Made by a program: the position numbers and the translations under genes. Shown piece by piece: positions 53,590 through 63,466 of a stretch of 64,000 nucleotides of DNA. The DNA is from Candidatus Melainabacteria bacterium (GTDB lineage: Bacteria > Cyanobacteriota > Vampirovibrionia > Obscuribacterales > Obscuribacteraceae), in the NCBI GenBank assembly GCA_003963305.1, contig RXJR01000001.1:186001-250000 (forward strand). Reading direction: 5' to 3'. The notes below the pieces were generated by a model. It did no database searches, was not told where the DNA came from, and saw only the letters and a program-made list of their open reading frames with translations. Numbering within the stretch: position 1 is the first letter of the stretch; every line of letters begins with the position of its first letter.

Positions 53590-54757
53590 GCCTCCTGATT
53601 TTCGTACCAGGCAAATAGAACTGCAAAATCTCTTCGCAGTTTTTGCCCTGCTTCGCCATAGCTGACGCGCCCCACTGGCACAGACCAACGCCGTGACCGG
53701 CACCGGTAGATTGAACTTCAATCTGCTCTCCTTTTGACCGAAGAGTAAAACGCAATCCAGGAGCTTTATCCCAGCCAAACTTCTGCCCAAGCTTGATCCA
53801 GAACTGATATCCCGAAATGTCGATATTCTTGCCACCGCTATGCAAAGTCATAGCTGTTGGTCGTTTCGCGCAATCGACCACATTCACATCTGGAAGCCCA
53901 CCGAACTCCTGCTCGAAAGCCGCACGCTTGATTTGAGTAACAGTAGGCTTCCAGAACGGAGAAGACTGGCAAAAGCGACAGGATACGCATTTGTAGTATG
54001 GCAAATTACTTGCGCCCGCACCGAAGACACCGAAAGCCTCACTTGTTCCGCCGGCACAGGTGGAGTGATAAAAGACTTGAACCGGCTGCCCGTGATAGGT
54101 CACAATCTGCCCCCAGACAGCACCAACCGCCTTTTGCACCAGCGGCGAAACATAGTCGCTGCCGAAATATGACTCAGCCTGAGTCGAATCGCCAATAATC
54201 TCTCCCGGCCGCAACCGATAGACTCGAGTAAGAGTCAAAATAGCCTGTGCCTTCAAGCTTTCGAGAGGGAAACCGACATTTGATTCACTGCCAACCACGC
54301 TCATTACGTAGTCACGAGAAGACACCAGGTTACGAATTTCAAGGCAACCACGCTCGTTGGAAATATTGATAGTTCCCTTGTAACGCCTTGGCTTACTGGT
54401 GCTGTATTGCATAGCAAGGCCGCGATCTGAAGTGAGTGAAAATCTTTTCGCGTTTAAATTAAATGAGCGACTATTGAAAGCAGAGCGAAGGCTAATTGTG
54501 TGCCCGTCGTCCTCGAAAAAGTATTTGCCGGCTGGAACAGACTGTGCATTTGGCTGGACAATGCGAAATGGACCTTCCACATTGAGACGATTCGAAGCAG
54601 CGTGAGACTCGAACAGCTTTATCGTTACCTGCGCAGGAATGTCCGCCCGTGCAGCTGGAGGCACGACGAACGCGGAGAAGATGACCAGTAAGAGAGCAAA
54701 CAGAATCAAATAGCGCAGACCAGAGCGAACGACTGCGCGGCAGTCTAGCTTACGCAT
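53561..54757 (-). CDS. SpoIID/LytB-domain protein
   Basis: Starting at ATG 54757 (398 aa; a GTG at 54790 is upstream) the protein has a membrane anchor (about 10-32, YLILFALLLVIFSAFVV). The SpoIID-type domain follows (about 110-390), ending in the hallmark GHGVGLCQWGASAMAKQGKNCEEILQFYLPGT, with a Cys-rich loop CVSCRFC. Family members are lytic transglycosylases that cut denuded peptidoglycan. They occur also outside spore formers, so sporulation is not implied. Confidence 0.9.
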   Translation of the reverse strand: MRKLDCRAVVRSGLRYLILFALLLVIFSAFVVPPAARADIPAQVTIKLFESHAASNRLNVEGPFRIVQPNAQSVPAGKYFFEDDGHTISLRSAFNSRSFNLNAKRFSLTSDRGLAMQYSTSKPRRYKGTINISNERGCLEIRNLVSSRDYVMSVVGSESNVGFPLESLKAQAILTLTRVYRLRPGEIIGDSTQAESYFGSDYVSPLVQKAVGAVWGQIVTYHGQPVQVFYHSTCAGGTSEAFGVFGAGASNLPYYKCVSCRFCQSSPFWKPTVTQIKRAAFEQEFGGLPDVNVVDCAKRPTAMTLHSGGKNIDISGYQFWIKLGQKFGWDKAPGLRFTLRSKGEQIEVQSTGAGHGVGLCQWGASAMAKQGKNCEEILQFYLPGTKIRRLTSFHRDNE

Positions 54758-54935
54758 GAAGCGCCGTCTAGTGACGGAAGTCCAGATCACTCAAAGACAT
54801 CGTTGACATAAGAAGCACTTAAGCGAGCAGTTGCTCAACCCTGCAGCCGACTTTACGTAGATCATGTCAATGAGCTATGAATGACAGTTCAGGCAAGCTT
54901 TATGTGCTTGTATCCAGTTCAACTACAGAGATCCT

Positions 54936-55784
54936 ATGAAAATTTTAGTGCCCGTCGACAATTCAGAACACTCGAAAGTGCCTGTAGACGCACTTCTGAT
55001 GCGAGAGTGGCCGAACGGCACCGAAATTAGAATTCTCTCGGTAGTCGATTTGATCATTCATGTGGGCGAAGCAGAGCAATTCATTGCACCTATTGTGGAT
55101 CGGGTCAAGCAACGATTTCCACATGCCACCGTAGACAGTGCAGCGATTGTAGGCGAAAGCAAAGACATCATTCTCGAACAATCAGCCAACTGGCCAGCTG
55201 ACCTCGTCATCATGGGCGCTAGAGGACGACGCGGGCTGGCGCGCATTCTCCTGGGCAGCGTTTCGCAAACAGTTTTGCTATACGGTTCCTGCTCCACGCA
55301 GATTGCACGCAGACCTGGTGGCAGCACTGACTGGAATTTGGAACGAGTGCTTGTTGCAATAGACAATTCAGATCACTCTAGAAAAGCAATTGAATGGGTA
55401 TCAAAATTGCCCTGGCCGAAATCAGCCGAAATAAAGCTCATTGGTGTGCTAAATCCACTCGCCAACGGACATGCAGATGGCTTCAGCGCACTTTATAAAA
55501 GCAATTCGGCCGAGAAAAAATTGAAGGCTATCGAAGATACCAAAGAATTCCTGGTTCACTCAGCGGAAAAATTGAACCAGTCGATCACTAACAAAACAAC
55601 TACGCAAGTGCTGGAAGGATCGCCAGGAGAACAGATACTGAAAGAAGCGAGCGAGTGGGATGCCCAGCTCATCGTCATGGGTTGCCGCGGACACGGTGGA
55701 CTGACAAAATTATGGCTTGGAAGCGTGTCGCAAGAAGTGGTGCTGCAAGCGCCATGCCCCGTTGAAGTAATCCGAAACACTTGA
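54936..55784 (+). CDS. Tandem UspA-domain universal stress protein
   Basis: The 282-aa protein has two Usp domains. The first is MKILVPVDNSEHSKV...DLVIMGARGRRGLARILLGSVSQTVL, the second RVLVAIDNSDHSRKA...IVMGCRGHGGLTKLWLGSVSQEVV. Each carries the G-x2-G-x9-G-S ATP-binding loop. Usp proteins respond to starvation and stress in the cytoplasm. The gene is monocistronic and converges with the transpeptidase gene. Confidence 0.94.
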   Translation: MKILVPVDNSEHSKVPVDALLMREWPNGTEIRILSVVDLIIHVGEAEQFIAPIVDRVKQRFPHATVDSAAIVGESKDIILEQSANWPADLVIMGARGRRGLARILLGSVSQTVLLYGSCSTQIARRPGGSTDWNLERVLVAIDNSDHSRKAIEWVSKLPWPKSAEIKLIGVLNPLANGHADGFSALYKSNSAEKKLKAIEDTKEFLVHSAEKLNQSITNKTTTQVLEGSPGEQILKEASEWDAQLIVMGCRGHGGLTKLWLGSVSQEVVLQAPCPVEVIRNT

Positions 55785-55804
55785 GTTTAGGATGAGTGTT
55801 CATG

Positions 55805-55837
55805 GCACCCGAGACGGGTGCGCTCCGTGGATTCTAT
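55805..55837. repeat. REP-like palindrome at the end of the transpeptidase gene
   Basis: GCACCCG-AGA-CGGGTGC (55805-55821) followed by GCTCCGTG. It is the same element as at 50598, with two bases changed in compensation. It lies 18 nt from the transpeptidase stop and 20 nt from the Usp stop. Confidence 0.75.
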
Positions 55838-55839
55838 GG

Positions 55840-56838
55840 TTAGGGCCAGGTTGTAGACAGCAAGAATTTGTGCGCCTGCGGAACTGCAGCCTCCTGGCTG
55901 TTACCGGCTGAAGAATTCAACACGAACGCATGTTTGGGATCTTCAATCGGAAAGTAACCAGTAATCCATGAAGTAAATTTTGAACCATTTGGTGCTGTTC
56001 CAGTTTTAGCAGCAATATGCAACTTGTTTTCGGGATCAAGTTTTTGCGCTGTACCCTCTGTGCAAGCAAGCTGCATGCCTTGCTGCAAACGGTGCCAGGT
56101 TCCTTCCGACAGTTGCAGCCGAAACCTGTTTCCGTCATCAGGATCTTCTGCACTATGCAAGAAAGGCACATCACCCATGGTGCCGACAATCGCACTCATA
56201 CGAAGAATTTGCAAAGCGCTTGGCTGCATGTCCTCAGCAAGTCCCAACACATAACGATAAGAGGGTCCATTTGCTCCGGCAGGGAAACGACCTGATTTTC
56301 GCCCCGCCACAGGCTGGTCCATGCCAAACTTGCGTGCGTAATCGAGAAACATTGTCGTGTGCAATTTCTCAGCAGCCTGTACGAAAAATACATTGCAAGA
56401 TTTCGCAATCGCATGCGTCAAGTTGACGCGACCATGCGCATGCAAACAGTTGAACGTTTCGTTATGAAGAGTGATATGACCGGAGCACTCGTAAATCTGA
56501 TTCGGACTGATCAGCGCTTCTTCGTGGAGCGCCGCCGCCGCGATTAATTTCATCGTCGAACCGGGCATGCCTCGCCCGAGTTCCAGGCCAGTCGGAAAAC
56601 CGACATTGCCGTTTTTCAGGTCAGCCCAAATGAAAACCGGAGGATACGGAGGCGTTTCCTTTGCACGACGACCCGCTGCACTGCCTGATTTCTTGTTGTG
56701 CGCTATAGCATCACTTGAATTCGCATCGTGCGTTTTTGCTTCGACTGCATCATCAAGGAGCGTGCCTAATCCAAATATGGACTTTAAAAAGCGTCGACGC
56801 CCTATACTATTTCTCGTTTGGGAATCGTCGCTGCTCAT
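55840..56838 (-). CDS. Tat-exported stand-alone penicillin-binding transpeptidase
   Basis: The 332-aa protein has a twin-arginine motif GRRRFLKSIFGLG near the N-terminus, then a transpeptidase domain with STMK (Ser94-Lys97), SCN (147-149) and KTG (278-280), the three hallmarks of penicillin-binding enzymes. It lacks a glycosyltransferase or PASTA part and is short. It might cross-link peptidoglycan in the periplasm or be a class D beta-lactamase-like relative. It is divergent from the AMMECR1/alpha-2-macroglobulin operon, 230 bp away. Confidence 0.85.
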   Translation of the reverse strand: MSSDDSQTRNSIGRRRFLKSIFGLGTLLDDAVEAKTHDANSSDAIAHNKKSGSAAGRRAKETPPYPPVFIWADLKNGNVGFPTGLELGRGMPGSTMKLIAAAALHEEALISPNQIYECSGHITLHNETFNCLHAHGRVNLTHAIAKSCNVFFVQAAEKLHTTMFLDYARKFGMDQPVAGRKSGRFPAGANGPSYRYVLGLAEDMQPSALQILRMSAIVGTMGDVPFLHSAEDPDDGNRFRLQLSEGTWHRLQQGMQLACTEGTAQKLDPENKLHIAAKTGTAPNGSKFTSWITGYFPIEDPKHAFVLNSSAGNSQEAAVPQAHKFLLSTTWP

Positions 56839-57068
56839 TTTGCCTTCCCGGAGTGCTCTGTGAGATGCATCAGCTGCACAAGACGTTCAATCGGCTGCAC
56901 AAGACATTCAAAAGGTCGAAGTAGCGTCTTTACAGCAAGTTCCCGACTTAACAACTACTTCACATTGTTCTGACAGGAATGCAACACCGTCATCTCACCA
57001 GTTTAATGGTTCATCTAGATAATAGTTGCAAAGGGAAACACGTTCTTCAAGAATTGTTGGAGATTGAA

Positions 57069-57773
57069 TTGCGGTCTTTGATACAGATTTGTGCAAATTT
57101 CTTGCTTCTGGTGGCACTTGGCTGTCAGTCGGCTGCGGCGGCTGCGTCTGGAACCGGAGAAACACCTCTTTCCACAGCTGCATCCGGTACAGCTGCATCC
57201 AATACAACAGCATCCACTACAGCAGTATCCGCCACCGCTCCCGCAACCCAGACCGCCGACTCACTTCCTGAAATAGTGCGACAAACATTGGCGCTGCATT
57301 TTGGTGAATCGACCCAGTTCAAAAACTTCGATGAACTGGCTCAATCATTCGTCGTACCAGATAAATTCAAAAAACCAGCCGGACTTTTCGTCACATTGAG
57401 CCGGAAAGGCAGAACACGCGCATGCTGGGGTTCAATCCATCCACAATATCCTAATCTTGTCGTTGGCACCGTATATACAACGGAGTCAGCACTATCGAAG
57501 GAATACAGATATAAAAAGATACGAGCAAATGAATGGCAATTGCTCAAGCCACAAGTAACAGTGGTTCGAGGTATTGAACCGATAAGCTCAATGGCAAACC
57601 AAAATCCACTCGTCTTTGGACTGATGGTTCAAGCCGGAGGCAAAAGCGCCATCATCTTACCGGGCGAAGCCATCGACGCTCACTACCAATTAGTTATGTG
57701 CAAGTTGAAAGCCGGAATCCCATCGACCCAACAGTGCCAGCTTTACAGGATAAAAGCAGATGTATTCAAATGA
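57069..57773 (+). CDS. AMMECR1-domain lipoprotein
   Basis: TTG 57069 is preferred over ATG 56979 because GGAG lies 6 nt upstream and it gives a perfect lipoprotein signal, RSLIQICANFLLLVALGC (Cys19). A Ser/Thr/Ala-rich linker (about 25-65) follows. The C-terminal domain matches AMMECR1: GLFVTLSRKGRTRACWGSI, the hydrophobic KEYRYKKI and WQLLKPQVTVVRGI segments, and IILPGEA...CKLKAGI. The usual RGCIG core is changed to RACWG. AMMECR1 proteins are normally cytoplasmic, so the export is unusual. Its end overlaps the next gene by 14 nt. Confidence 0.75.
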   Translation: MRSLIQICANFLLLVALGCQSAAAAASGTGETPLSTAASGTAASNTTASTTAVSATAPATQTADSLPEIVRQTLALHFGESTQFKNFDELAQSFVVPDKFKKPAGLFVTLSRKGRTRACWGSIHPQYPNLVVGTVYTTESALSKEYRYKKIRANEWQLLKPQVTVVRGIEPISSMANQNPLVFGLMVQAGGKSAIILPGEAIDAHYQLVMCKLKAGIPSTQQCQLYRIKADVFK

Positions 57774-60700
57774 AAGTGCGCTTCGTTCAACCAGGGGCAA
57801 TGTCATGGTCTCCTGGCAATTCATCATCCTGCAGGTACTGTTGCTGCTTGGAGTAGCGGTCTATCTCGATAAGCCGACCGGCTCGCTGGCCGGAACCATC
57901 GCGCTGCAAAAAGAAAAGTTTGGTTTGTATTCGTACGATATGACAAAGAACAAAGCGTACGTAATTGCGATCGGACCAAGAGGCACCACATCTGATGAGC
58001 GCGGTGTTTGGGTAAAGCCGGATGGCACTTTCAAAATCGATAGATTGCCGATAGGCGAATATCAAATCAAAGTGCGCGCTCCCGGGTTCGGCAACGAATA
58101 CATCGACAACCTGTTGGTGGAAGATTCAGCCGTCACAAAAATTCCAAGCCCGATCAAAATGGCGCTTATCCAACCGAGCATTTCAGTCGGTGCCAACGTG
58201 CGCGTATTCACGTCTAAAGAAAAACCGAGCTTCTGGGTCAATGGTACCGGTGTCAAAGAAGCAACGGTCAGGCTATTCAAAAAAGATATTCTGGACTTCT
58301 CAAAACACACTCCGGGTTTTGCTCTTGGAACCGACTTTCAGTTGATTGCCACTCAAGACGCGAAATTCGTAAAACCGTTCACCAGAGAAAATCCAATCGA
58401 ACAATTTTCACGCTCACTGGTCAGCGATTCTGATGACTCCTCTACAGCACACATCAAATGCGACCATGTACTGACGCCGGGTGACTATGTCATCGAAGCG
58501 ACTGGCGTCTCGATCAACGGCTCACCACCGGCTGCCGAGTACAGCTGGTTCACAGTTACCGATCTTGGTTTGATCGTGAAGAAAGCACCTAACGAAACCG
58601 TTGTACGAGCAATCGACCTGGTTACCCTCAAACCAATTGAGGGTGCCACCATCAACTGTGGCTTTGACCTCACCGTTCCAAAAAAAGGAAAGACAGGTAA
58701 AGACGGTTTTGTACACATCCCCTTCACAGACGACGAACAACATCAAACAGGCAGCTCTACACTTGACATAGTGGGAACTTACGGTGCAAATCGTGCCTTT
58801 GGCGACGTCAACTTTTACACAAGCGAAAGCGACAGATACAAGACCTATTGCTACACAGATCGACCTGTTTACCGCCTGGGACAAACTGTCTACTTTAAAG
58901 GTCTAGCGCGCGAGAAAACCATCAACGGATACAAAAATCCGGGGGCGAATATCACGCTCGACATGGAAGTGAAAGATCCCGACGGCAACTCGCTTTCCAC
59001 CGGCGAAGTCACCACCAATGCGCACGGCGCTTTCCATGGGCTCGTACAAGTACCTATGGATGGAAAAACTGGTGGCTACAGCATCAATCTCACTTATCCA
59101 GACGGCACAACCGCCTACGAATATTTCGAGATAGCACAATACAGAAAACCTGAATTTCAGGTGGAAGTAACGCCAATCACGCCGCGCGTCATCGCCGGGC
59201 AGAAAGCAAAAATGAAAGTGCATGCCAGCTACTACTTCGGTGGAGCCGTAGCTAACGCACGAGTTAAATACTCTATATACGATTCAACCAACTGGGGTCT
59301 GCGCTACAGCCTGATCAAGCGTCCAAGCTACTACAGCTTCTTCGACGACTGGGAAGGTTCCGAAATGAGCAGTGGCTCTTACGGCGGCGACTTCCTCAAA
59401 GACGGTTATGTGCAGCTCGACGCCAATGGTGACGCCATCGTTGACGTAGATACAATCGAAGAAAAAATCGATCCGGCCAAGCCATACGATTCGAGCTATC
59501 TCGACAAAAACTATAAAGTCGATGTCGAAGTTACGGACATAAGCAGAATGACAGTAACCGGCAGCGGTACCCTACTTGCAACCGCCGGCGATTTCGCTCT
59601 CTTTGTCAATGCACAAACAAACGTAGCCAAGGTAGGCGATTCCATTCCTGTAACAGTGCAGGCGCTCGACTACGACGGCAAGCCGGTTGCAAACAAAGAG
59701 GTGACTGTCAAAGTAGCAAGATGGCCGTGGGATGCGGTCAAACATGAATACCGCGGTCGCATCTTCATGGCAGATCAGAAGGTAGTCACCGACGCGCAAG
59801 GAACAGCACATGCCGTCTTCCCTACACAAGAACAATGGCCGTCGGACGAGTTCTACGTTTCGGCAGAAGCGAAAGATGCGGGCAACCACTTCATCTTTGA
59901 CAGCAACAGCTTGTGGATCTCCAACTGGCGAGATCCCTATGTTCGCTACGGCGAAGATGCCGAAAGCGAAGTTATGTCGATCAAGATGGACAAAGAAGTC
60001 TATCGCGTCGGCGACGTAGCCAAGATCATGATCACCGCGCCGGTTACCGGCAATGAAGGAGTGGAAGCGGTAATTTCGACTGAAGGTCCGCGCATCTACA
60101 ACATCAAAGCGGTGAAGATGGATGCGACAGCTAAATTGATCGAAGTGCCGATCAAAGAAGAATATGCACCCAATGTGTTCATCTCAGCATCACTTGTAGA
60201 CAAGCACCACAAGTTCTACACGCAAGAAAAAATGATTCAGGTTTCTCCTGAAAACAACTTCTTGAAGATTGCAATCGAGAGCGATAAACAGAAGTACAAG
60301 CCTGGCGAGACCGTGAAATACACGATCAAAGCCACTCACAACGACGGCACTCCTGCCGCCAATACAGACCTCTCTCTGGGCGTCGTCGATGAGAGCATCT
60401 ACGCAATTCGTGCGGAAACAGCCGAAGATATCAGAAAGTTCTTCTATGTCCGCCGAGAAAACGATGTGCAAACCGCTTGTACTTTCCCTGAAGAACTCTC
60501 AGGCGGTCCAGACAAAGCTGAACCAAAAATGCGTAAAGACTTCAAAGACACAGCCGCATGGGTGCCAGACATCACGACAGACGCCAAAGGCATTGCGGTG
60601 GCAAGCATCAAACTGCCCGACAATTTGACGACATGGCGAGCCACCGTGCGCGGTATCGACATGAAGACATGCGTCGGCTCAGAAACGCAGAAGGTCATTT

Positions 60701-62763
60701 CTACTCAAGATCTGATCCTCCGCCTGGCTCTGCCCAGATTCTTCAGCCAGGGCGATGACGGTCTCGTCAGCGCTGTAGTGCACAACTACTCGGATATTCC
60801 GCAGAGTGTGCACCTGACGATGTCGATGTCGAGTCAATTCAAAACCAACGTACCGCTGACGCAGAAGCTGGAAATAGCTCCGCAAAAAGCAGAACGTTTC
60901 AGTTGGCCGGTATCCATCACTGGTTCCGGAAAAGGCGTCATCCAGTGCAAAGCGATCGGCTCGACCGTCAGCGATGCCATGGAGACAAAACTGCCAGTCA
61001 GACCGCTGGGTATACCGGCATTCTCGGCTAAAGCCGGCGTGATAACGGACACCAGCAAGACCATCGATATCCCTGTCGGGCTCAGTGCTGACGCAGAACG
61101 CAGCACCGCCAAGTACGAGCTGAGCCTCGCCAGTTCATCGATCGGTCCGGTGCTCGGTAACTTCGGAGCCTTAATCGATTATCCGTATGGATGTACCGAA
61201 CAAACGATGAGCAAGCTGATACCGTCAATAGCGGCCAAGCAGTTGCAGACAAAGCTGCATCAACCAATCAGCAAGGACGACCTGAAGCGCTTCGAAGGTG
61301 CCTATAAACAATCGATGCAAAAGCTGCTCGACTACCACCACAATGATGGCGGCTGGGGCTGGTGGGAAAACGACACCAGCAACCCATATTTGACATCAAT
61401 CGTCGTGGATGGTCTGCGCATGCTCAAAGAAGTAGGCTATAAACCGGCTGATGACCTGATTACAGGGGGAAGAAAATGGCTGCGCTCAAATTCTGTGCAG
61501 CTGGCAAAACAACTCGCCGATCCAAAAATCGTCAAAGACGATTGGCAATATCGCGAAATCAAAGTCGACTTCGCCCGCATGCTCTACACAATGAGCTTCT
61601 GGAATGAGCCAATACCGGCCGCAACCAGAGCCCTGGTGTTGAAAGAGCTGAATCATTCGGCACCTGAGTCGCTGGCTTACCTGGCCCTGGCGTTCCATCA
61701 ATCTAAAGATGATGCGACTGCCAAGACCTTCTACGACAGACTGATCCAGATGGCGAATGCGACTCCGGAGTTCACAAACTGGGAGCACAATCACGCGCTC
61801 TACGTCAAACTTGGTCTCAAGAACGACGAAGACTACACGTACCGCTTCACCAGCGTCGAATCGACAGCGCTGGGGCTGAAGGCAGTGTTGGCGATGGAGC
61901 CTAACAACTTTGCTCGCATCGAATCTATCAAAAAGTGGATTCTGCTGCAGCGCAGTAAAGATGGATGGGACAACACAAAAACCACCGCTGAAGTCTTTCT
62001 CGTTTTGATGCAGGATGAGCTGCAATCACGAGAACAACTCGGCAAAGGTAACTTCACTACTCGCGTCACTTTCGACCAGAAGGCTCTAACAGACTTCATA
62101 TCGAATGAAGACAACCTGTACGCAAGCCAGAAGACCATCCAGGTGCCGATTCCAGAGAAGAAAGGAACGCTCTCGATCTCTAAAGACGGTCCGGGCAGAC
62201 TCTACTACAATGCCCTGGTCACATATTTCCGCAATCTGAAAGCCGGCGATCAAAGTGTTGAGAAAGGCTTGCCACAGGGACTGAAGATAACACGCAAGTT
62301 TTATCGCCTGGTACCTGGCGCCACCACAAGTGATGGCTCAGTTCACTTCCACACAGCGGAGATCACCGACGGCAAAATCAAAGCCGGCGAAACGGTGATG
62401 ATGAAGACCTTCGTCGAATCACCAGTCTCCCTGCCATACATCATGGTACAGGCGGCTCTGCCGAGCGGTGCTGAGGTCGTAGAAGCAGGGGGCGACCAGG
62501 AGAGCAATACTGATACTTCAGCAGGCGACAAACCAGGCATCGACGGTGACTGGGGCTCTGCCTGGTGGACGCATCAAGACATTCTCGATGACCGCATCGT
62601 CTATTTCGGAACACGTCTGCCGCAGGGCAAGTCCGAGTTCCACACGATGATAAGGCTTGAACTGCCTGGCAACATTCAGGTCAACCCGGTCAGCCTGGAG
62701 GGCATGTACACGAATGCTGTGCGTGCATATTCAGGACTCGATTCACTCCACATCAACGACTGA
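57760..62763 (+). CDS. Alpha-2-macroglobulin-like envelope protein (YfaS/MG family)
   Basis: The 1667-aa protein has an N-terminal anchor (about 20-37, FIILQVLLLLGVAVYL), a carboxypeptidase-regulatory-like beta domain, then macroglobulin (MG) domains with PDGTTAYEYFEIAQYRKPEFQV and DRPVYRLGQTVYFKGLAR. The bait region and thioester domain contain PYGCTEQTMS (Cys about 1144), so the thioester Cys-x-Glu-Gln is intact. Alpha-2-macroglobulins trap proteases. The start may be ATG 57760 or ATG 57805. It overlaps the AMMECR1 gene and is followed by a VanW gene 19 bp later. Confidence 0.93.
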   Translation: MYSNESALRSTRGNVMVSWQFIILQVLLLLGVAVYLDKPTGSLAGTIALQKEKFGLYSYDMTKNKAYVIAIGPRGTTSDERGVWVKPDGTFKIDRLPIGEYQIKVRAPGFGNEYIDNLLVEDSAVTKIPSPIKMALIQPSISVGANVRVFTSKEKPSFWVNGTGVKEATVRLFKKDILDFSKHTPGFALGTDFQLIATQDAKFVKPFTRENPIEQFSRSLVSDSDDSSTAHIKCDHVLTPGDYVIEATGVSINGSPPAAEYSWFTVTDLGLIVKKAPNETVVRAIDLVTLKPIEGATINCGFDLTVPKKGKTGKDGFVHIPFTDDEQHQTGSSTLDIVGTYGANRAFGDVNFYTSESDRYKTYCYTDRPVYRLGQTVYFKGLAREKTINGYKNPGANITLDMEVKDPDGNSLSTGEVTTNAHGAFHGLVQVPMDGKTGGYSINLTYPDGTTAYEYFEIAQYRKPEFQVEVTPITPRVIAGQKAKMKVHASYYFGGAVANARVKYSIYDSTNWGLRYSLIKRPSYYSFFDDWEGSEMSSGSYGGDFLKDGYVQLDANGDAIVDVDTIEEKIDPAKPYDSSYLDKNYKVDVEVTDISRMTVTGSGTLLATAGDFALFVNAQTNVAKVGDSIPVTVQALDYDGKPVANKEVTVKVARWPWDAVKHEYRGRIFMADQKVVTDAQGTAHAVFPTQEQWPSDEFYVSAEAKDAGNHFIFDSNSLWISNWRDPYVRYGEDAESEVMSIKMDKEVYRVGDVAKIMITAPVTGNEGVEAVISTEGPRIYNIKAVKMDATAKLIEVPIKEEYAPNVFISASLVDKHHKFYTQEKMIQVSPENNFLKIAIESDKQKYKPGETVKYTIKATHNDGTPAANTDLSLGVVDESIYAIRAETAEDIRKFFYVRRENDVQTACTFPEELSGGPDKAEPKMRKDFKDTAAWVPDITTDAKGIAVASIKLPDNLTTWRATVRGIDMKTCVGSETQKVISTQDLILRLALPRFFSQGDDGLVSAVVHNYSDIPQSVHLTMSMSSQFKTNVPLTQKLEIAPQKAERFSWPVSITGSGKGVIQCKAIGSTVSDAMETKLPVRPLGIPAFSAKAGVITDTSKTIDIPVGLSADAERSTAKYELSLASSSIGPVLGNFGALIDYPYGCTEQTMSKLIPSIAAKQLQTKLHQPISKDDLKRFEGAYKQSMQKLLDYHHNDGGWGWWENDTSNPYLTSIVVDGLRMLKEVGYKPADDLITGGRKWLRSNSVQLAKQLADPKIVKDDWQYREIKVDFARMLYTMSFWNEPIPAATRALVLKELNHSAPESLAYLALAFHQSKDDATAKTFYDRLIQMANATPEFTNWEHNHALYVKLGLKNDEDYTYRFTSVESTALGLKAVLAMEPNNFARIESIKKWILLQRSKDGWDNTKTTAEVFLVLMQDELQSREQLGKGNFTTRVTFDQKALTDFISNEDNLYASQKTIQVPIPEKKGTLSISKDGPGRLYYNALVTYFRNLKAGDQSVEKGLPQGLKITRKFYRLVPGATTSDGSVHFHTAEITDGKIKAGETVMMKTFVESPVSLPYIMVQAALPSGAEVVEAGGDQESNTDTSAGDKPGIDGDWGSAWWTHQDILDDRIVYFGTRLPQGKSEFHTMIRLELPGNIQVNPVSLEGMYTNAVRAYSGLDSLHIND

Positions 62764-62782
62764 GCAAACCACGGTGGCGCCG

Positions 62783-63466
62783 ATGAACATTCAAGCTATC
62801 AAATCAGACTGGCAGTCATATGCGATAGTCTTTGTGCTGCTCATCGGCGCCGCCATTACTTATTGGTTGACGAGACCGTTTGCAGATGTCGTAGCCAGCA
62901 AAACGGTGGCTATCGGTGAATTGAGCAAAGCCCAGAGAATGAACATAAGTCTTGCCGCCAAATACCTGGACGGCGCCACCATCAAGCCGGGCGAGACTTT
63001 CTCATTCAACCGCCTGATCGGGCCCCGCACTGAGCGCCGTGGCTACGTAGGCGCCCCGTCATACGTCGGACCCGATACTCCTTCAACCACAGGCGGTGGC
63101 ATCTGCTTGCTCTCTTCATGCATCTATCAGCTTGCCCTGGAGTCCGGCATGGCGATTGATAAACGGACGCCTCATCTGCGCACAATAAGAACAGTTGCCC
63201 CGGGTTTGGATGCTACAGTCTGGTATGGACAATCGGATTTGACGTTTGTGAATAAAACAAACTCACCGATTCAGTTCCACGCTTTCCCTGATGGTTCAGA
63301 TTTGAAAGTACAATTATTAGGAACCAGATCGGACATTCATGTATGCACCCTCCGCACCTATCAACAAAAAAACGACCGGGACCATGTGCGCGTCAGGGTG
63401 GTTCGCTCAGGACTGGGGCACGACCAGGTGATCTCAGATGACCTTTACGGGGTACCTCAAACCTAG
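62783..63466 (+). CDS. VanW-family envelope protein
   Basis: The 227-aa protein (ATG 62783) has one N-terminal transmembrane helix (about 15-32) and the VanW domain, with signature KPGETFSFNRLIGPRTERRGY, TGGGICLLSSCIYQLALESGM and WYGQSDLTFVNKTNSPI. VanW proteins are found next to vancomycin-resistance genes but their role is not known. It is part of the envelope operon. Its last 29 nt overlap the next gene. Confidence 0.88.
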   Translation: MNIQAIKSDWQSYAIVFVLLIGAAITYWLTRPFADVVASKTVAIGELSKAQRMNISLAAKYLDGATIKPGETFSFNRLIGPRTERRGYVGAPSYVGPDTPSTTGGGICLLSSCIYQLALESGMAIDKRTPHLRTIRTVAPGLDATVWYGQSDLTFVNKTNSPIQFHAFPDGSDLKVQLLGTRSDIHVCTLRTYQQKNDRDHVRVRVVRSGLGHDQVISDDLYGVPQT

